Of a DNA stretch of 64,000 nucleotides, positions 1 through 8,328 are shown piece after piece. A program made the translations under genes and the position numbers. The stretch spans positions 372,001 to 436,000 of the forward strand of contig JADJSV010000001.1 of assembly GCA_016711505.1 (NCBI GenBank), read 5' to 3'. The first letter of the stretch is position 1. Each line of letters starts with the position of its first letter. The DNA comes from Bacteroidota bacterium. GTDB taxonomy: Bacteria; Bacteroidota; Bacteroidia; AKYH767-A; 2013-40CM-41-45. Below the pieces are notes generated by a model. The model did not search any database, had not been told where the DNA came from, and saw nothing but the letters and a program-made list of their open reading frames with translations.

Positions 1-7
1 ACATTTG
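1..7 (+). promoter_or_regulatory. Truncated -7 promoter element of the thiolase gene
   Basis: The first seven bases read ACATTTG, which is the Bacteroidota -7 consensus TAnnTTTG with its leading T cut off by the window edge. It lies 16 bases before the thiolase ATG. The -33 part would be outside the window, so this is only a plausible call. Confidence 0.35.
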
Positions 8-23
8 CGGCTTAATTCTAACA

Positions 24-1208
24 ATGTTTATGAAAGAGGTATATATCATTTCAACCGCACGTACTCCAATTGGAAGTTTCGGAGGTTCACTATCTGCATT
101 AACCGCTACACAATTAGGTGCACATGCAATAAAATCAGCTTTGGAAAAAGTGAAATTGGATCCCAAGGAAATTCAGGAAGTGTATATGGGAAATGTTTTA
201 TCGGCAGGAGTTGGTCAAGCACCTGTGACACAGGCTTCAATCTGGTCAGGTATTCCGGACACTACTCCCGGAACGACAGTAAATAAAGTTTGCGCTTCAG
301 GAATGAAAGCTATCATGCTGGGTGCTGAATCAATAATGCTTGGATTGAATGATTGTGTTGTAGCTGGAGGAATGGAAAGTATGAGTAATGTTCCATACTA
401 CCTCGATAAAGCGAGAAACGGATATAAACTCGGCCATGGGTCGATCACTGACGGATTAGTCAAAGATGGTTTATGGGATGTTTACAAAGATTACCATATG
501 GGAAATGCTGCTGAACTCTGCGCAACTGAATGTAAAATTTCCCGTGAAGATCAGGATGCATATGCATTGGAATCATATAAGCGTTCCCGCGATGCATACG
601 CTGCAGGAATGTTCAAGGATGAAATTTCACCGGTAAGTGTTCCTGTAAGAGGGAAAGATCCTATCATTGTTTCTGAAGACGAAGAATATAAAAATCTTAG
701 AGCAGATAAAGTTGCAGGACTTAAACCGGCATTTCAGAAAGACGGTACTGTTACGGCAGCCAATGCATCCAAATTGAATGACGGTGCTGCTGCTGTTATT
801 CTGATGAGTAAAGAAAAAGCTGATAAACTCGGATTAAAACCTATAGCAAAGATCAGAGGATTTGCTGATGCTCAACAAGCTCCGGAATGGTTCACTACTA
901 CTCCATCAAAAGCAATGCCTAAGGCAGCTGAAAGAGCGGGATTGAAACTTGAGAATGTAGATTACTTTGAGATCAATGAAGCATTTTCTGTTGTATCAAT
1001 AGCTAACAATCAGTTGATGAAACTTAATCCTGAAAAAGTAAATGTTTTCGGTGGTGCTGTTTCACTTGGGCATCCATTAGGTGCCTCAGGGGCAAGAATT
1101 GTTGTGACTCTACTGAATGTTCTGAAACAAAAAGGCGGGAAGATCGGTGCAGCCGGAATTTGTAATGGTGGCGGTGGTGCAAGTGCAATAATTGTAGAAT
1201 TAGTATAA
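24..1208 (+). CDS. Acetyl-CoA C-acyltransferase (thiolase)
   Basis: A full-length thiolase (394 aa, normal for the family) that condenses two acyl-CoAs or cleaves 3-ketoacyl-CoA in the cytosol. The nucleophilic Cys90 sits in NKVCASGMKA, the second catalytic pair is His350 in GHPLGASGAR and Cys380 in CNGGGGASA, and NEAFSVV is the third conserved block. The start could be the ATG at 24 or the in-frame ATG at 30; the second gives the more typical N-terminus MKEVYIISTARTPIG. It stands first in the window with its own promoter remnant upstream. Whether it acts biosynthetically (acetoacetyl-CoA) or in fatty-acid degradation cannot be told from sequence; no partner beta-oxidation genes are nearby. 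Confidence 0.93.
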   Translation: MFMKEVYIISTARTPIGSFGGSLSALTATQLGAHAIKSALEKVKLDPKEIQEVYMGNVLSAGVGQAPVTQASIWSGIPDTTPGTTVNKVCASGMKAIMLGAESIMLGLNDCVVAGGMESMSNVPYYLDKARNGYKLGHGSITDGLVKDGLWDVYKDYHMGNAAELCATECKISREDQDAYALESYKRSRDAYAAGMFKDEISPVSVPVRGKDPIIVSEDEEYKNLRADKVAGLKPAFQKDGTVTAANASKLNDGAAAVILMSKEKADKLGLKPIAKIRGFADAQQAPEWFTTTPSKAMPKAAERAGLKLENVDYFEINEAFSVVSIANNQLMKLNPEKVNVFGGAVSLGHPLGASGARIVVTLLNVLKQKGGKIGAAGICNGGGGASAIIVELV

Positions 1209-1240
1209 CATTGCCTTACAAAAACCGTTAAGCAACTGAT

Positions 1241-2011
1241 ATGTTTGCAATTTGTAATCTTAGTTTAGTGCCTGTCAGGAAAGAATTTTCAGACAAGAGT
1301 GAAATGGTCACTCAATTATTATTTGGAGACCTTATTGAGATTCTTGACAAACATAAAAACTGGTATAAGATCAGGATCATTGCAGACGAATATCAAGGCT
1401 GGATCGATCAGAAACAAGTTTCAGTTATCAGCGACGAAGAAAAAGAAGAGTACCATTCAAATTCTTCTTTTTTATCGAATGATATTCTTCAGATCGCTAT
1501 CTTAAATAATTCAGAGATGTGTACTATCGTAATGGGTAGTACACTTCCCTTCTATTCCAATAAAAGTTTGTCATTTGGTGGCAATAAATATTCTTTCGAA
1601 GGGAACACAGTTTTAGCGTCTGCCAAACGACCTGAAAATATCACACTACAAGCCCAGCTTTATTTGAATTCGCCTTATCTATGGGGTGGTAAATCGCCTT
1701 TTGGGATCGATTGTTCCGGACTAACACAAATAGTTTATAAGATGTGTGGATACCAGTTACGTCGTGATGCAAATCAGCAGGCAGAACAGGGCGAAACGAT
1801 CAGTTTTTTAGAAGAATGTAAACCCGGGGACTTAGCATTTTTTGATAATGAAGATGGAAAGATCATTCATGTTGGAATAATAACTCACGGAAACAACATT
1901 ATTCATGCAAGCGGAAAAGTTCGTTTAGATAAACTGGATCATCAGGGTATTTTTAACGGGGAAACAAAAAAGTACTCGCATAACCTGAGACTTTTAAAAA
2001 GAATCGTTTAA
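1241..2011 (+). CDS. NlpC/P60 family cysteine peptidase with N-terminal SH3-like domain
   Basis: A 256-residue protein whose C-terminal half is an NlpC/P60 domain, the fold that cuts gamma-D-Glu-diamino-acid bonds in peptidoglycan peptides. The catalytic Cys158 lies in DCSGL, His210 in HVGI and a further His222 follows in IHASG. The first 60 or so residues resemble a bacterial SH3 domain (WYKIRI, GWID), as in related cell-wall peptidases. No signal peptide is visible, so it may act on recycled peptides in the cytosol or be exported in an unrecognised way. It lies 32 bases after the thiolase and ends two bases before the stop of a convergent gene. Confidence 0.88.
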   Translation: MFAICNLSLVPVRKEFSDKSEMVTQLLFGDLIEILDKHKNWYKIRIIADEYQGWIDQKQVSVISDEEKEEYHSNSSFLSNDILQIAILNNSEMCTIVMGSTLPFYSNKSLSFGGNKYSFEGNTVLASAKRPENITLQAQLYLNSPYLWGGKSPFGIDCSGLTQIVYKMCGYQLRRDANQQAEQGETISFLEECKPGDLAFFDNEDGKIIHVGIITHGNNIIHASGKVRLDKLDHQGIFNGETKKYSHNLRLLKRIV

Positions 2012-2013
2012 TA

Positions 2014-2619
2014 TTATTTTTGTTTTACGTATTTCCAATTCCTGATCTTTCCTTCCGACACCCACTCCAACATTGTTTCAAGTCTTTTAATTCTTGTCGT
2101 TTCTGTTTTTGCTTCTTCGATCCATTCAACATATTCTTTCTGCTGACTGTTTGAAAATGCATAGAAATTTGTATTTACTTTTTTATTCTTCTTTATTGCT
2201 GTTAAAATATAATCAGGAATTTTTACATCAACAATTGATTTTGGTTTAGAATGGGTTGGAGATTTGACACCTTCATCATTCAATTTCATCGCTTTCTTTA
2301 TGATCGTTGCCAAAACTTTATCTGAAGGAAGATCCTTAAGATCCGAGATCCGGCCAAGCTGACCCATCGCTGAACTGTCCTCTATTTTCTGCAACTCCGG
2401 GATCAATGAACCTTTCCAGAATCCAATAGCACAATGTCCGGAAAATGAAGCCATACTGCACATGATCCCTTTATACTGGAAATGAGGGAAACCCCACTTT
2501 AGTGTTTCTTCAGTTTCAGGGCAATGTGTATGGACTAATGACCTGAAATGTTTTAAAATGGGCTGAGCAAACTCTTTTGATTGCTTAATATATTGGTCGA
2601 TAGCCTTGTCCTTTTTCAT
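2014..2619 (-). CDS. YdeI/OmpD-associated family protein (DUF1801 plus YdeI domains)
   Basis: A 201-residue soluble protein. The N-terminal part (ETEETLKWGFPHFQYKG, then GHCAIGFWKG) matches the DUF1801 fold and the C-terminal part (AFSNSQQKEYVEWIEEAKTETTRIKR) is the conserved tail of the YdeI/OmpD-associated family. Members have been linked to bacteriocin and peptide tolerance in enterobacteria, but a biochemical role is not established and I would not infer one here. It converges on the NlpC/P60 gene with a two-base gap and no visible terminator between the two. Confidence 0.8.
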   Translation of the reverse strand: MKKDKAIDQYIKQSKEFAQPILKHFRSLVHTHCPETEETLKWGFPHFQYKGIMCSMASFSGHCAIGFWKGSLIPELQKIEDSSAMGQLGRISDLKDLPSDKVLATIIKKAMKLNDEGVKSPTHSKPKSIVDVKIPDYILTAIKKNKKVNTNFYAFSNSQQKEYVEWIEEAKTETTRIKRLETMLEWVSEGKIRNWKYVKQK

Positions 2620-2740
2620 TTATTTGTCATTTATGATGTTAATTTAGAATAAAAAGGACAAAAAATTGGGTATTGTCCTGAAAAATTAACAATTTTGGCA
2701 TGAAAATTACGAAGGGTATTTTAACAAAATACTAAATTTT

Positions 2741-3088
2741 ATGAAAAAGATCTACATTCTGTTCCTTATACTAGTTACTGCCTCACTATCAATTTCTTCT
2801 GCCCAGAATACTGAAAATTCAATTCCGCTATCACAGGAGAAAATGAGCGTCTTTTATTCAGGTAATGAGGATAATATACATTTAAGTTACACGATTGCTC
2901 ATGCTTCACCTATCGAGATCAAAATAGTTGACATCACCGGTAAAGAAATAAGGACTGTTCAGTTACCTCTTCAGTTCCCCGGAAATTACTCTGAAATTCT
3001 TGATCGTAATTCATTACGCGACGGTATTTATATAATGCAACTTAATTGGGGTGGAAAAAGATTTATAAAGCGATTTATCATTTCATAA
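2741..3088 (+). CDS. Small secreted protein with T9SS C-terminal sorting domain
   Basis: Only 115 residues: a signal peptide (KKIYILFLILVTASLSISSA, then Q) followed almost at once by a type A T9SS sorting domain. The domain is recognisable by the pattern IEIKIVDITGKEIRT, the DRNSLRDGIYIMQL block and the final KRFIIS. There is little room for a separate functional domain, so the mature product may be just the sorting domain plus a 30-residue head. It could be a remnant of a larger exported protein. A rho-independent terminator follows directly. Confidence 0.75.
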   Translation: MKKIYILFLILVTASLSISSAQNTENSIPLSQEKMSVFYSGNEDNIHLSYTIAHASPIEIKIVDITGKEIRTVQLPLQFPGNYSEILDRNSLRDGIYIMQLNWGGKRFIKRFIIS

Positions 3089-3111
3089 TTTCCAAACAAC
3101 TAAAAAATATC

Positions 3112-3141
3112 AGCGAACTTCAACCGGTTCGCTTTTTTTTT
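3112..3141 (+). terminator. Rho-independent terminator after the small T9SS protein
   Basis: A 7-bp stem (AGCGAAC / GTTCGCT) with an 8-base loop is followed by a run of nine T. It lies 24 bases after the stop codon and separates this gene from clpB. Confidence 0.85.
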
Positions 3142-3243
3142 GCCTAACTTGGAGAATGTTACTAGCGACACTTTGTCTACGTTTTTGAAAAATGACTGTC
3201 ATTCTGTACTGACTTTTATCAAATCAGTCATTTGGCAATTGTT

Positions 3244-3272
3244 TTGACCTTCCTTGCAGAAGAATAGATTTT
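3244..3272 (+). promoter_or_regulatory. Possible clpB promoter
   Basis: TTG at 3244-3246 is followed after 18 bases by TAGATTTT, seven of eight positions of the TAnnTTTG box. The gene starts 25 bases further on. No CIRCE-type inverted repeat was seen in the interval. Confidence 0.35.
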
Positions 3273-3297
3273 TTATTTTAATTATAAAACAACTGAA

Positions 3298-5910
3298 ATG
3301 AATCAAAATAATTTAACTCTCAAATCTCAGGAAGCAGTTCAGGCTGCTCAGCAATTTGCTGAAAGCAATTCGCAACAAGCATTGGAGACTTCGCATCTTT
3401 TGAAAGGAATTTTTTCAGTAGATGAAAATGTTCTTCCTTTCATTTTAAAAAAGTGTAATGTCAATATTGATAAATTAAAAGACGAAAACGATAAGCTGAT
3501 TGAAGCTCTTCCAAAGGTCGAAGGCGGTAGGATCTATTTGTCTGACGATTTTAATAAAACTTTCCAGAAAGCAGCTTCCAATGCTAAGGACATGGGAGAT
3601 GATTTTATTTCTCTTGAGCATTTATTCCTTGCTATGATCAATGGAAAGGATAAGACTTCTGCTCTATTAAAAAATTCCGGGATCAGTGAGAAAGATGTAA
3701 AATCTGCTATCAAAGAATTGAGAAAAGGAAGTAAAGTAACAAGTGCCAGTGCTGAAGAGACCTACAATTCATTAAATAAGTTTGCGAAAAATCTTAATGA
3801 GCTTGCCCGAAATGGGAAGCTTGATCCGGTAATCGGTCGCGATGAAGAGATAAGACGCGTATTGCAGATACTTTCCCGCCGTACTAAAAACAATCCGATT
3901 TTGATCGGTGAACCCGGAGTTGGAAAGACAGCTATTGCTGAAGGTCTGGCGCACAGGATAATTGATGGTGATGTTCCTGAAAACTTAAAGCAGAAACAAA
4001 TTTTTTCTCTCGATATGGGAGCCTTGATTGCAGGTGCAAAATATAAAGGAGAATTTGAAGAACGACTTAAGTCTGTTATAAAAGAAGTTATCTCTGCGGA
4101 AGGCGATATTGTATTGTTTATCGATGAGATTCACACCCTCGTTGGTGCTGGCGGTGGTGATGGTGCAATGGATGCCGCTAACATCCTGAAGCCTGCATTG
4201 GCAAGAGGTGAATTAAGAGCGATCGGTGCCACTACTCTTTCAGAATATCAGAAGTATGTGGAGAAGGATAAAGCACTTGAAAGAAGGTTTCAGAAAGTCA
4301 TGGTTGAAGAACCAAGTACTGAAGATGCAATTTCTATTTTGAGAGGACTCAAAGAGCGTTATGAAACGCATCACAAAGTAAGGATCAAGGATGAAGCTAT
4401 TATTGCTGCTGTTGAACTTAGTGAACGCTATATTTCTGATCGCTTTCTACCGGATAAAGCTATTGATCTTGTTGATGAAGCTGCAGCAAAATTACGTCTT
4501 GAAATCGATTCTGTTCCGGAAGAGCTTGATGAAATGAATCGCAGGATCATGCAATTGGAAATTGAAAGAGAAGCTATCAAAAGAGAGAAAGATGAACGGA
4601 AGTTGAATGATCTGAATGAAGAAATCGCTAATCTAAATGAAGACAGAAATCAACTGAAAGCAAAATGGGAATCTGAAAAGCAGATCGTTCAGGGAATTCA
4701 ATCATCAAAAGAAAAAATTGAAGCATTAAAGTTAGAAGCTGAACAAGCTGAGCGTTCAGGTGATTATGGCCGCGTTGCAGAGATCAGGTATGGAAAAATA
4801 GGTGAAGTTGAAGGAAAGTTAAAGGAACTTGAAGTTCAGCTTGGAACAATGCAAATTGAAAAAGCATTGATAAAGGAAGAAGTAGATTCTGAAGATATTG
4901 CTGAAGTCGTTTCACGATGGACAGGCATTCCTGTAAACAGAATGTTACAAAGCGAAAGAGAAAAGCTTTTGCATCTTGAAGAAGAATTGCACAAAAGAGT
5001 AATCGGTCAGGAAGAAGCAATCAGTGCCTTGAGTGATGCTGTCAGAAGAAGTCGTGCCGGACTGCAGGATGCAAAAAAACCGATCGGTTCATTTATCTTT
5101 CTTGGGACAACCGGTGTTGGAAAAACAGAACTTGCTAAAGCACTGGCAGAATTTTTATTCAATGATGAAAATTCAATGACAAGAATCGACATGAGCGAAT
5201 ATCAGGAAAGGCATACTGTATCCAGATTAATAGGTGCCCCTCCGGGATATGTTGGCTACGATGAAGGGGGGCAGCTTACAGAAGCTGTTAGACGACGTCC
5301 CTACTCTGTCATTCTTTTAGATGAAATAGAAAAAGCTCACCCGGATGTTTTCAATATCCTGTTGCAAGTTCTTGATGATGGAAGATTAACTGATAACAAA
5401 GGCCGGACAGCCAGTTTCAAGAATACGATCATTATTATGACTTCAAATATCGGTTCACATCTGATCCAGGAAAGTTTTGAGGATTTGAATGCATTCAATC
5501 ATGAAGAGACAGTAAGTAAAACTAAAGTGAAAGTTTTCGATCTGCTTAAAAAAACCATTCGTCCGGAATTTTTAAATAGAATTGATGAGATCATAATGTT
5601 CCAGCCTTTGACAAGAGAGGAAGTGAAACAAATTGTAAGAATACAATTTCAATCACTGCAAAATTTGTTGAAGCAAAATGAAATGAAGATCACTGCAAGT
5701 GAAGAGGCTATCGAGTGGTTGTCACAATTAGGTTTTGATCCACAATTCGGTGCTCGTCCTTTGAAAAGAGTGATTCAGAAAAAAGTTTTGAATGAACTTT
5801 CAAAACAAATTCTAGCGGGAAATATTACTAAGGATGCAGATATTGAATTGAAATTAAATTCTAAAAATGAATTTGAATTTGTAAATATTCATAAGTCAGT
5901 TGAAGTGTAA
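3298..5910 (+). CDS. clpB: ATP-dependent chaperone ClpB
   Basis: An 870-residue Hsp100 disaggregase, the usual length for ClpB. Order of domains: Clp N-terminal double repeat (1-145), first AAA+ ATPase with Walker A GEPGVGKT near residue 204 and Walker B LFIDEIHTL, a long charged middle coiled coil (about 400-540) that distinguishes ClpB from ClpA/ClpC, second AAA+ with Walker A GTTGVGKTE near 603 and Walker B LLDEIEKAHPD, and the C-terminal D2-small domain. It threads aggregated proteins together with DnaK. No ClpP-binding loop is expected. It is a single-gene unit bounded by terminators on both sides. Confidence 0.97.
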   Translation: MNQNNLTLKSQEAVQAAQQFAESNSQQALETSHLLKGIFSVDENVLPFILKKCNVNIDKLKDENDKLIEALPKVEGGRIYLSDDFNKTFQKAASNAKDMGDDFISLEHLFLAMINGKDKTSALLKNSGISEKDVKSAIKELRKGSKVTSASAEETYNSLNKFAKNLNELARNGKLDPVIGRDEEIRRVLQILSRRTKNNPILIGEPGVGKTAIAEGLAHRIIDGDVPENLKQKQIFSLDMGALIAGAKYKGEFEERLKSVIKEVISAEGDIVLFIDEIHTLVGAGGGDGAMDAANILKPALARGELRAIGATTLSEYQKYVEKDKALERRFQKVMVEEPSTEDAISILRGLKERYETHHKVRIKDEAIIAAVELSERYISDRFLPDKAIDLVDEAAAKLRLEIDSVPEELDEMNRRIMQLEIEREAIKREKDERKLNDLNEEIANLNEDRNQLKAKWESEKQIVQGIQSSKEKIEALKLEAEQAERSGDYGRVAEIRYGKIGEVEGKLKELEVQLGTMQIEKALIKEEVDSEDIAEVVSRWTGIPVNRMLQSEREKLLHLEEELHKRVIGQEEAISALSDAVRRSRAGLQDAKKPIGSFIFLGTTGVGKTELAKALAEFLFNDENSMTRIDMSEYQERHTVSRLIGAPPGYVGYDEGGQLTEAVRRRPYSVILLDEIEKAHPDVFNILLQVLDDGRLTDNKGRTASFKNTIIIMTSNIGSHLIQESFEDLNAFNHEETVSKTKVKVFDLLKKTIRPEFLNRIDEIIMFQPLTREEVKQIVRIQFQSLQNLLKQNEMKITASEEAIEWLSQLGFDPQFGARPLKRVIQKKVLNELSKQILAGNITKDADIELKLNSKNEFEFVNIHKSVEV

Positions 5911-5943
5911 TCAAAACACGATTAATAAATTCAATTTAAGTCA

Positions 5944-5972
5944 AAAAAACCGGTTTTTTACACCGGTTTTTT
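5944..5972 (+). terminator. Rho-independent terminator of clpB
   Basis: A 10-bp stem (AAAAAACCGG / CCGGTTTTTT) with a 9-base loop ends in a T-rich tract. It lies 33 bases after the clpB stop. Confidence 0.85.
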
Positions 5973-6004
5973 CATTTTTTAGCATAATATCAATTTTTCT
6001 ATTG

Positions 6005-6012
6005 TATTTTTG
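6005..6012 (+). promoter_or_regulatory. -7 promoter element (TATTTTTG) of the dienelactone hydrolase gene
   Basis: An exact TAnnTTTG match sits 18 bases before the ATG, so transcription would begin about 11 bases upstream of the start. I see no TTG at the expected -33 position. Confidence 0.55.
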
Positions 6013-6029
6013 TTACAAGAAAAAACACT

Positions 6030-6869
6030 ATGAAAAATACAATGCTGTTACTGGCAATTCTGTTTGGATTTAATGTGGCAAAAGGCCAGTCATGTTGTAA
6101 AATGACTTCAAACCAATCTTTTGCTCAACTTGCAATGAACGATCAATTTGCTGCTGCTCATTTAGACCCACTTCCATTTGCTGGTGAAAAAGAAAAAGGC
6201 AAAGTGATTCAATTTCCGGCAAAAGATAATGCTACGGCGAATGGCTATTTTTTACAAGCAGAGTCACCAACAAAAAACTGGCTTTTCATATACCATGAAT
6301 GGTGGGGCTTGAACCAGTATATTAAACAGGAAGCAGATAAATTCCGGAAAGAGTTTGGAAACTGTAACATCCTTGCTATCGATCTTTATGATGGTGCTGT
6401 TGCCACAGATGCAAAGAAAGCACAGGAATTGTCGTCAAGTATGAAATCTGAGAGAGCAATAAGTATAATTGAAGGAGCTATTGCCTATGCAGGAGGAGAT
6501 GCTAAAATAGTTTCTCTGGGTTGGTGTTTGGGTGGTGGCTGGTCATTGCAGTCTGCTATGCTTGCTTCAGAACAGGCTAATGGATGCGTTGTTTATTATG
6601 GAATGCCGGAAAGCAATGAACAAAAGATAGTAAAATTTCCTTGTGATATTCTAGGTATTTATGGGAAGTATGATAAATTCATTACGTCAGAAATGATAAT
6701 TGATTTTGAAAGCAAATTAAATGCATCCGGGATTCCGCATAATTTTAAATTTTATAATGCCGAACATGCTTTTGCTAATCCAAGTAATCCTAAGCATAAT
6801 GTAGAAGCAACTAAAGATGCTTACGCTCTCACCTTGGAATATCTGCGTACAAAATTTAATGAACAGTAA
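6030..6869 (+). CDS. Secreted dienelactone hydrolase family protein
   Basis: A 279-residue alpha/beta hydrolase of the dienelactone hydrolase family. The diagnostic elements are present: HEWWGL (Glu90), the nucleophile elbow GWCLGG with Cys166, Asp215 in YGKYDKF and His246 in AEHAF. The N-terminus MKNTMLLLAILFGFNVAKG is a signal peptide, so it probably acts in the periplasm or outside the cell, unlike classical cytosolic DLH. The true substrate (ester or lactone) is unknown; the family is catalytically broad. It has its own promoter and no obvious partner genes. Confidence 0.85.
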   Translation: MKNTMLLLAILFGFNVAKGQSCCKMTSNQSFAQLAMNDQFAAAHLDPLPFAGEKEKGKVIQFPAKDNATANGYFLQAESPTKNWLFIYHEWWGLNQYIKQEADKFRKEFGNCNILAIDLYDGAVATDAKKAQELSSSMKSERAISIIEGAIAYAGGDAKIVSLGWCLGGGWSLQSAMLASEQANGCVVYYGMPESNEQKIVKFPCDILGIYGKYDKFITSEMIIDFESKLNASGIPHNFKFYNAEHAFANPSNPKHNVEATKDAYALTLEYLRTKFNEQ

Positions 6870-6924
6870 CTAATTTTTCGCGAGGATTTTAATATTCCAT
6901 GCTATAAAGAAATCAGTTGAAGTT

Positions 6925-8328
6925 ATGATCCGAAGCGTTAAAATAATCTTGCTGTTATTAATTACAAAAGCAACCTATGGTCAACCGGCGTCGTTTGTAA
7001 TTTATCCGGGCTCACCCTTTTTGGTCAATCATGCACATGGGGTACATCAGGCAGCGTCAGGATCCATATTTCTTTCGGGATACGGTGAAGATGTCGGTGG
7101 AGTTTTTTCACTTATTTCCTTTACGAAATTTGATGAAAACGGATCACGCTTATTTGTAAAATATTTCGGTGATTCCACTCATCATTTTATGATGATGCGG
7201 ATGCTTGTATTGGACGACAATAATTATATACTTGCCGGAAGCAAATATTTACCGGGAGGAAACTCTTCTCCTTATGCAGTGAAGATAGATTCAACGGGTA
7301 CTATCATTTGGGAAAAGAATGTCAATACAAATTATAACTCCTACTATACCGGTGTCAGCAGATTTTCAAATGGAAATCTGGTATTTGCCGGAGCAGCATC
7401 TGATTCTATTAACAGTGATTTGAATTTAATGGGTGTGATCACCGATAGTCTGGGACACGACCTTCACAGTTTTTCATTTGGTGAACCGGTGATAAATGAA
7501 ACAGCAGAAAATTGTGTTGTTTCTGATAATGGACTAATAGCTGTATGCGGCGACCGGTTAATCAATACTACGATTGTGAACCCTTATGTAGTTGCATTTG
7601 ACAGCACCGGAAATTTTCTGTGGGAGATGGGAATTTCTTCACATAACAATTCCGGGAGTAAAAATCTCTATCTCGACAAAGAAGGCAAATTATTGGTCGT
7701 CGGAGAAAGTGCTACAACTTCCAGTCCTCAGTTCGATGTGCAGTTAACCAAGATTGATATTGGTTCTGTCACAACGATCTGGCAAAAACTGATTCCGGGA
7801 ACGAATATGAGTGATGCCGGATTTGCAATCAGCGAGACCATTGATGGAAATTATTCTTTGGCCGGTTATGGTCATGATAGTATCTCTAATTCGAAAAAGG
7901 TTCTTTTTCTCATTACTGACACAAGCGGAAATGAATTGTCGAAAAAGTATTTTGGTAATTCATCGATAAATATTGGATATGCGATCTCTCCATCTGTCTA
8001 TGGGGGATTTCTTATTGCAGGGGCGGATTTTGTCTCTGACAGACAGATTTTGATCTATCAGAAAGAATTGGGTATTGATGTATCTGAATTGCAAAATGAG
8101 CATATGTCCATTTATCCAAATCCGGTTTTGACAAATTCAATGATACGTTTCCAACAACCTGTTTTAAGTGTTCGTGTAACAGATTTGCAAGGGAGACCAG
8201 TTCTGCAGATAGAGAAGAAACAATCTTTCACTACAACAACAATTCCATTTTTGAACAGTGGTTTATACTTCATTGAATGTAGTTCTGAAACAAAGCACTT
8301 CTATTCCACATTAATTGTTTGTGAATGA
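6925..8328 (+). CDS. T9SS type A sorting domain protein with beta-propeller-like repeats
   Basis: A 467-residue exported protein: signal peptide (to about residue 19), a body of repeated blades of the type DSTGTIIWEK, DSTGNFLWEM and DTSGNELSKKYFG spaced 45-60 residues apart, and a C-terminal T9SS type A domain (SIYPNPVLTNSMI, LQGRPVLQ, LNSGLYFIE). The repeats resemble the delta-60/PQQ-like propeller repeats common in secreted Bacteroidota proteins. No catalytic motif is visible. Its TGA stop overlaps the recQ ATG in ATGA, so the two genes are probably co-transcribed despite unrelated roles. Confidence 0.82.
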   Translation: MIRSVKIILLLLITKATYGQPASFVIYPGSPFLVNHAHGVHQAASGSIFLSGYGEDVGGVFSLISFTKFDENGSRLFVKYFGDSTHHFMMMRMLVLDDNNYILAGSKYLPGGNSSPYAVKIDSTGTIIWEKNVNTNYNSYYTGVSRFSNGNLVFAGAASDSINSDLNLMGVITDSLGHDLHSFSFGEPVINETAENCVVSDNGLIAVCGDRLINTTIVNPYVVAFDSTGNFLWEMGISSHNNSGSKNLYLDKEGKLLVVGESATTSSPQFDVQLTKIDIGSVTTIWQKLIPGTNMSDAGFAISETIDGNYSLAGYGHDSISNSKKVLFLITDTSGNELSKKYFGNSSINIGYAISPSVYGGFLIAGADFVSDRQILIYQKELGIDVSELQNEHMSIYPNPVLTNSMIRFQQPVLSVRVTDLQGRPVLQIEKKQSFTTTTIPFLNSGLYFIECSSETKHFYSTLIVCE

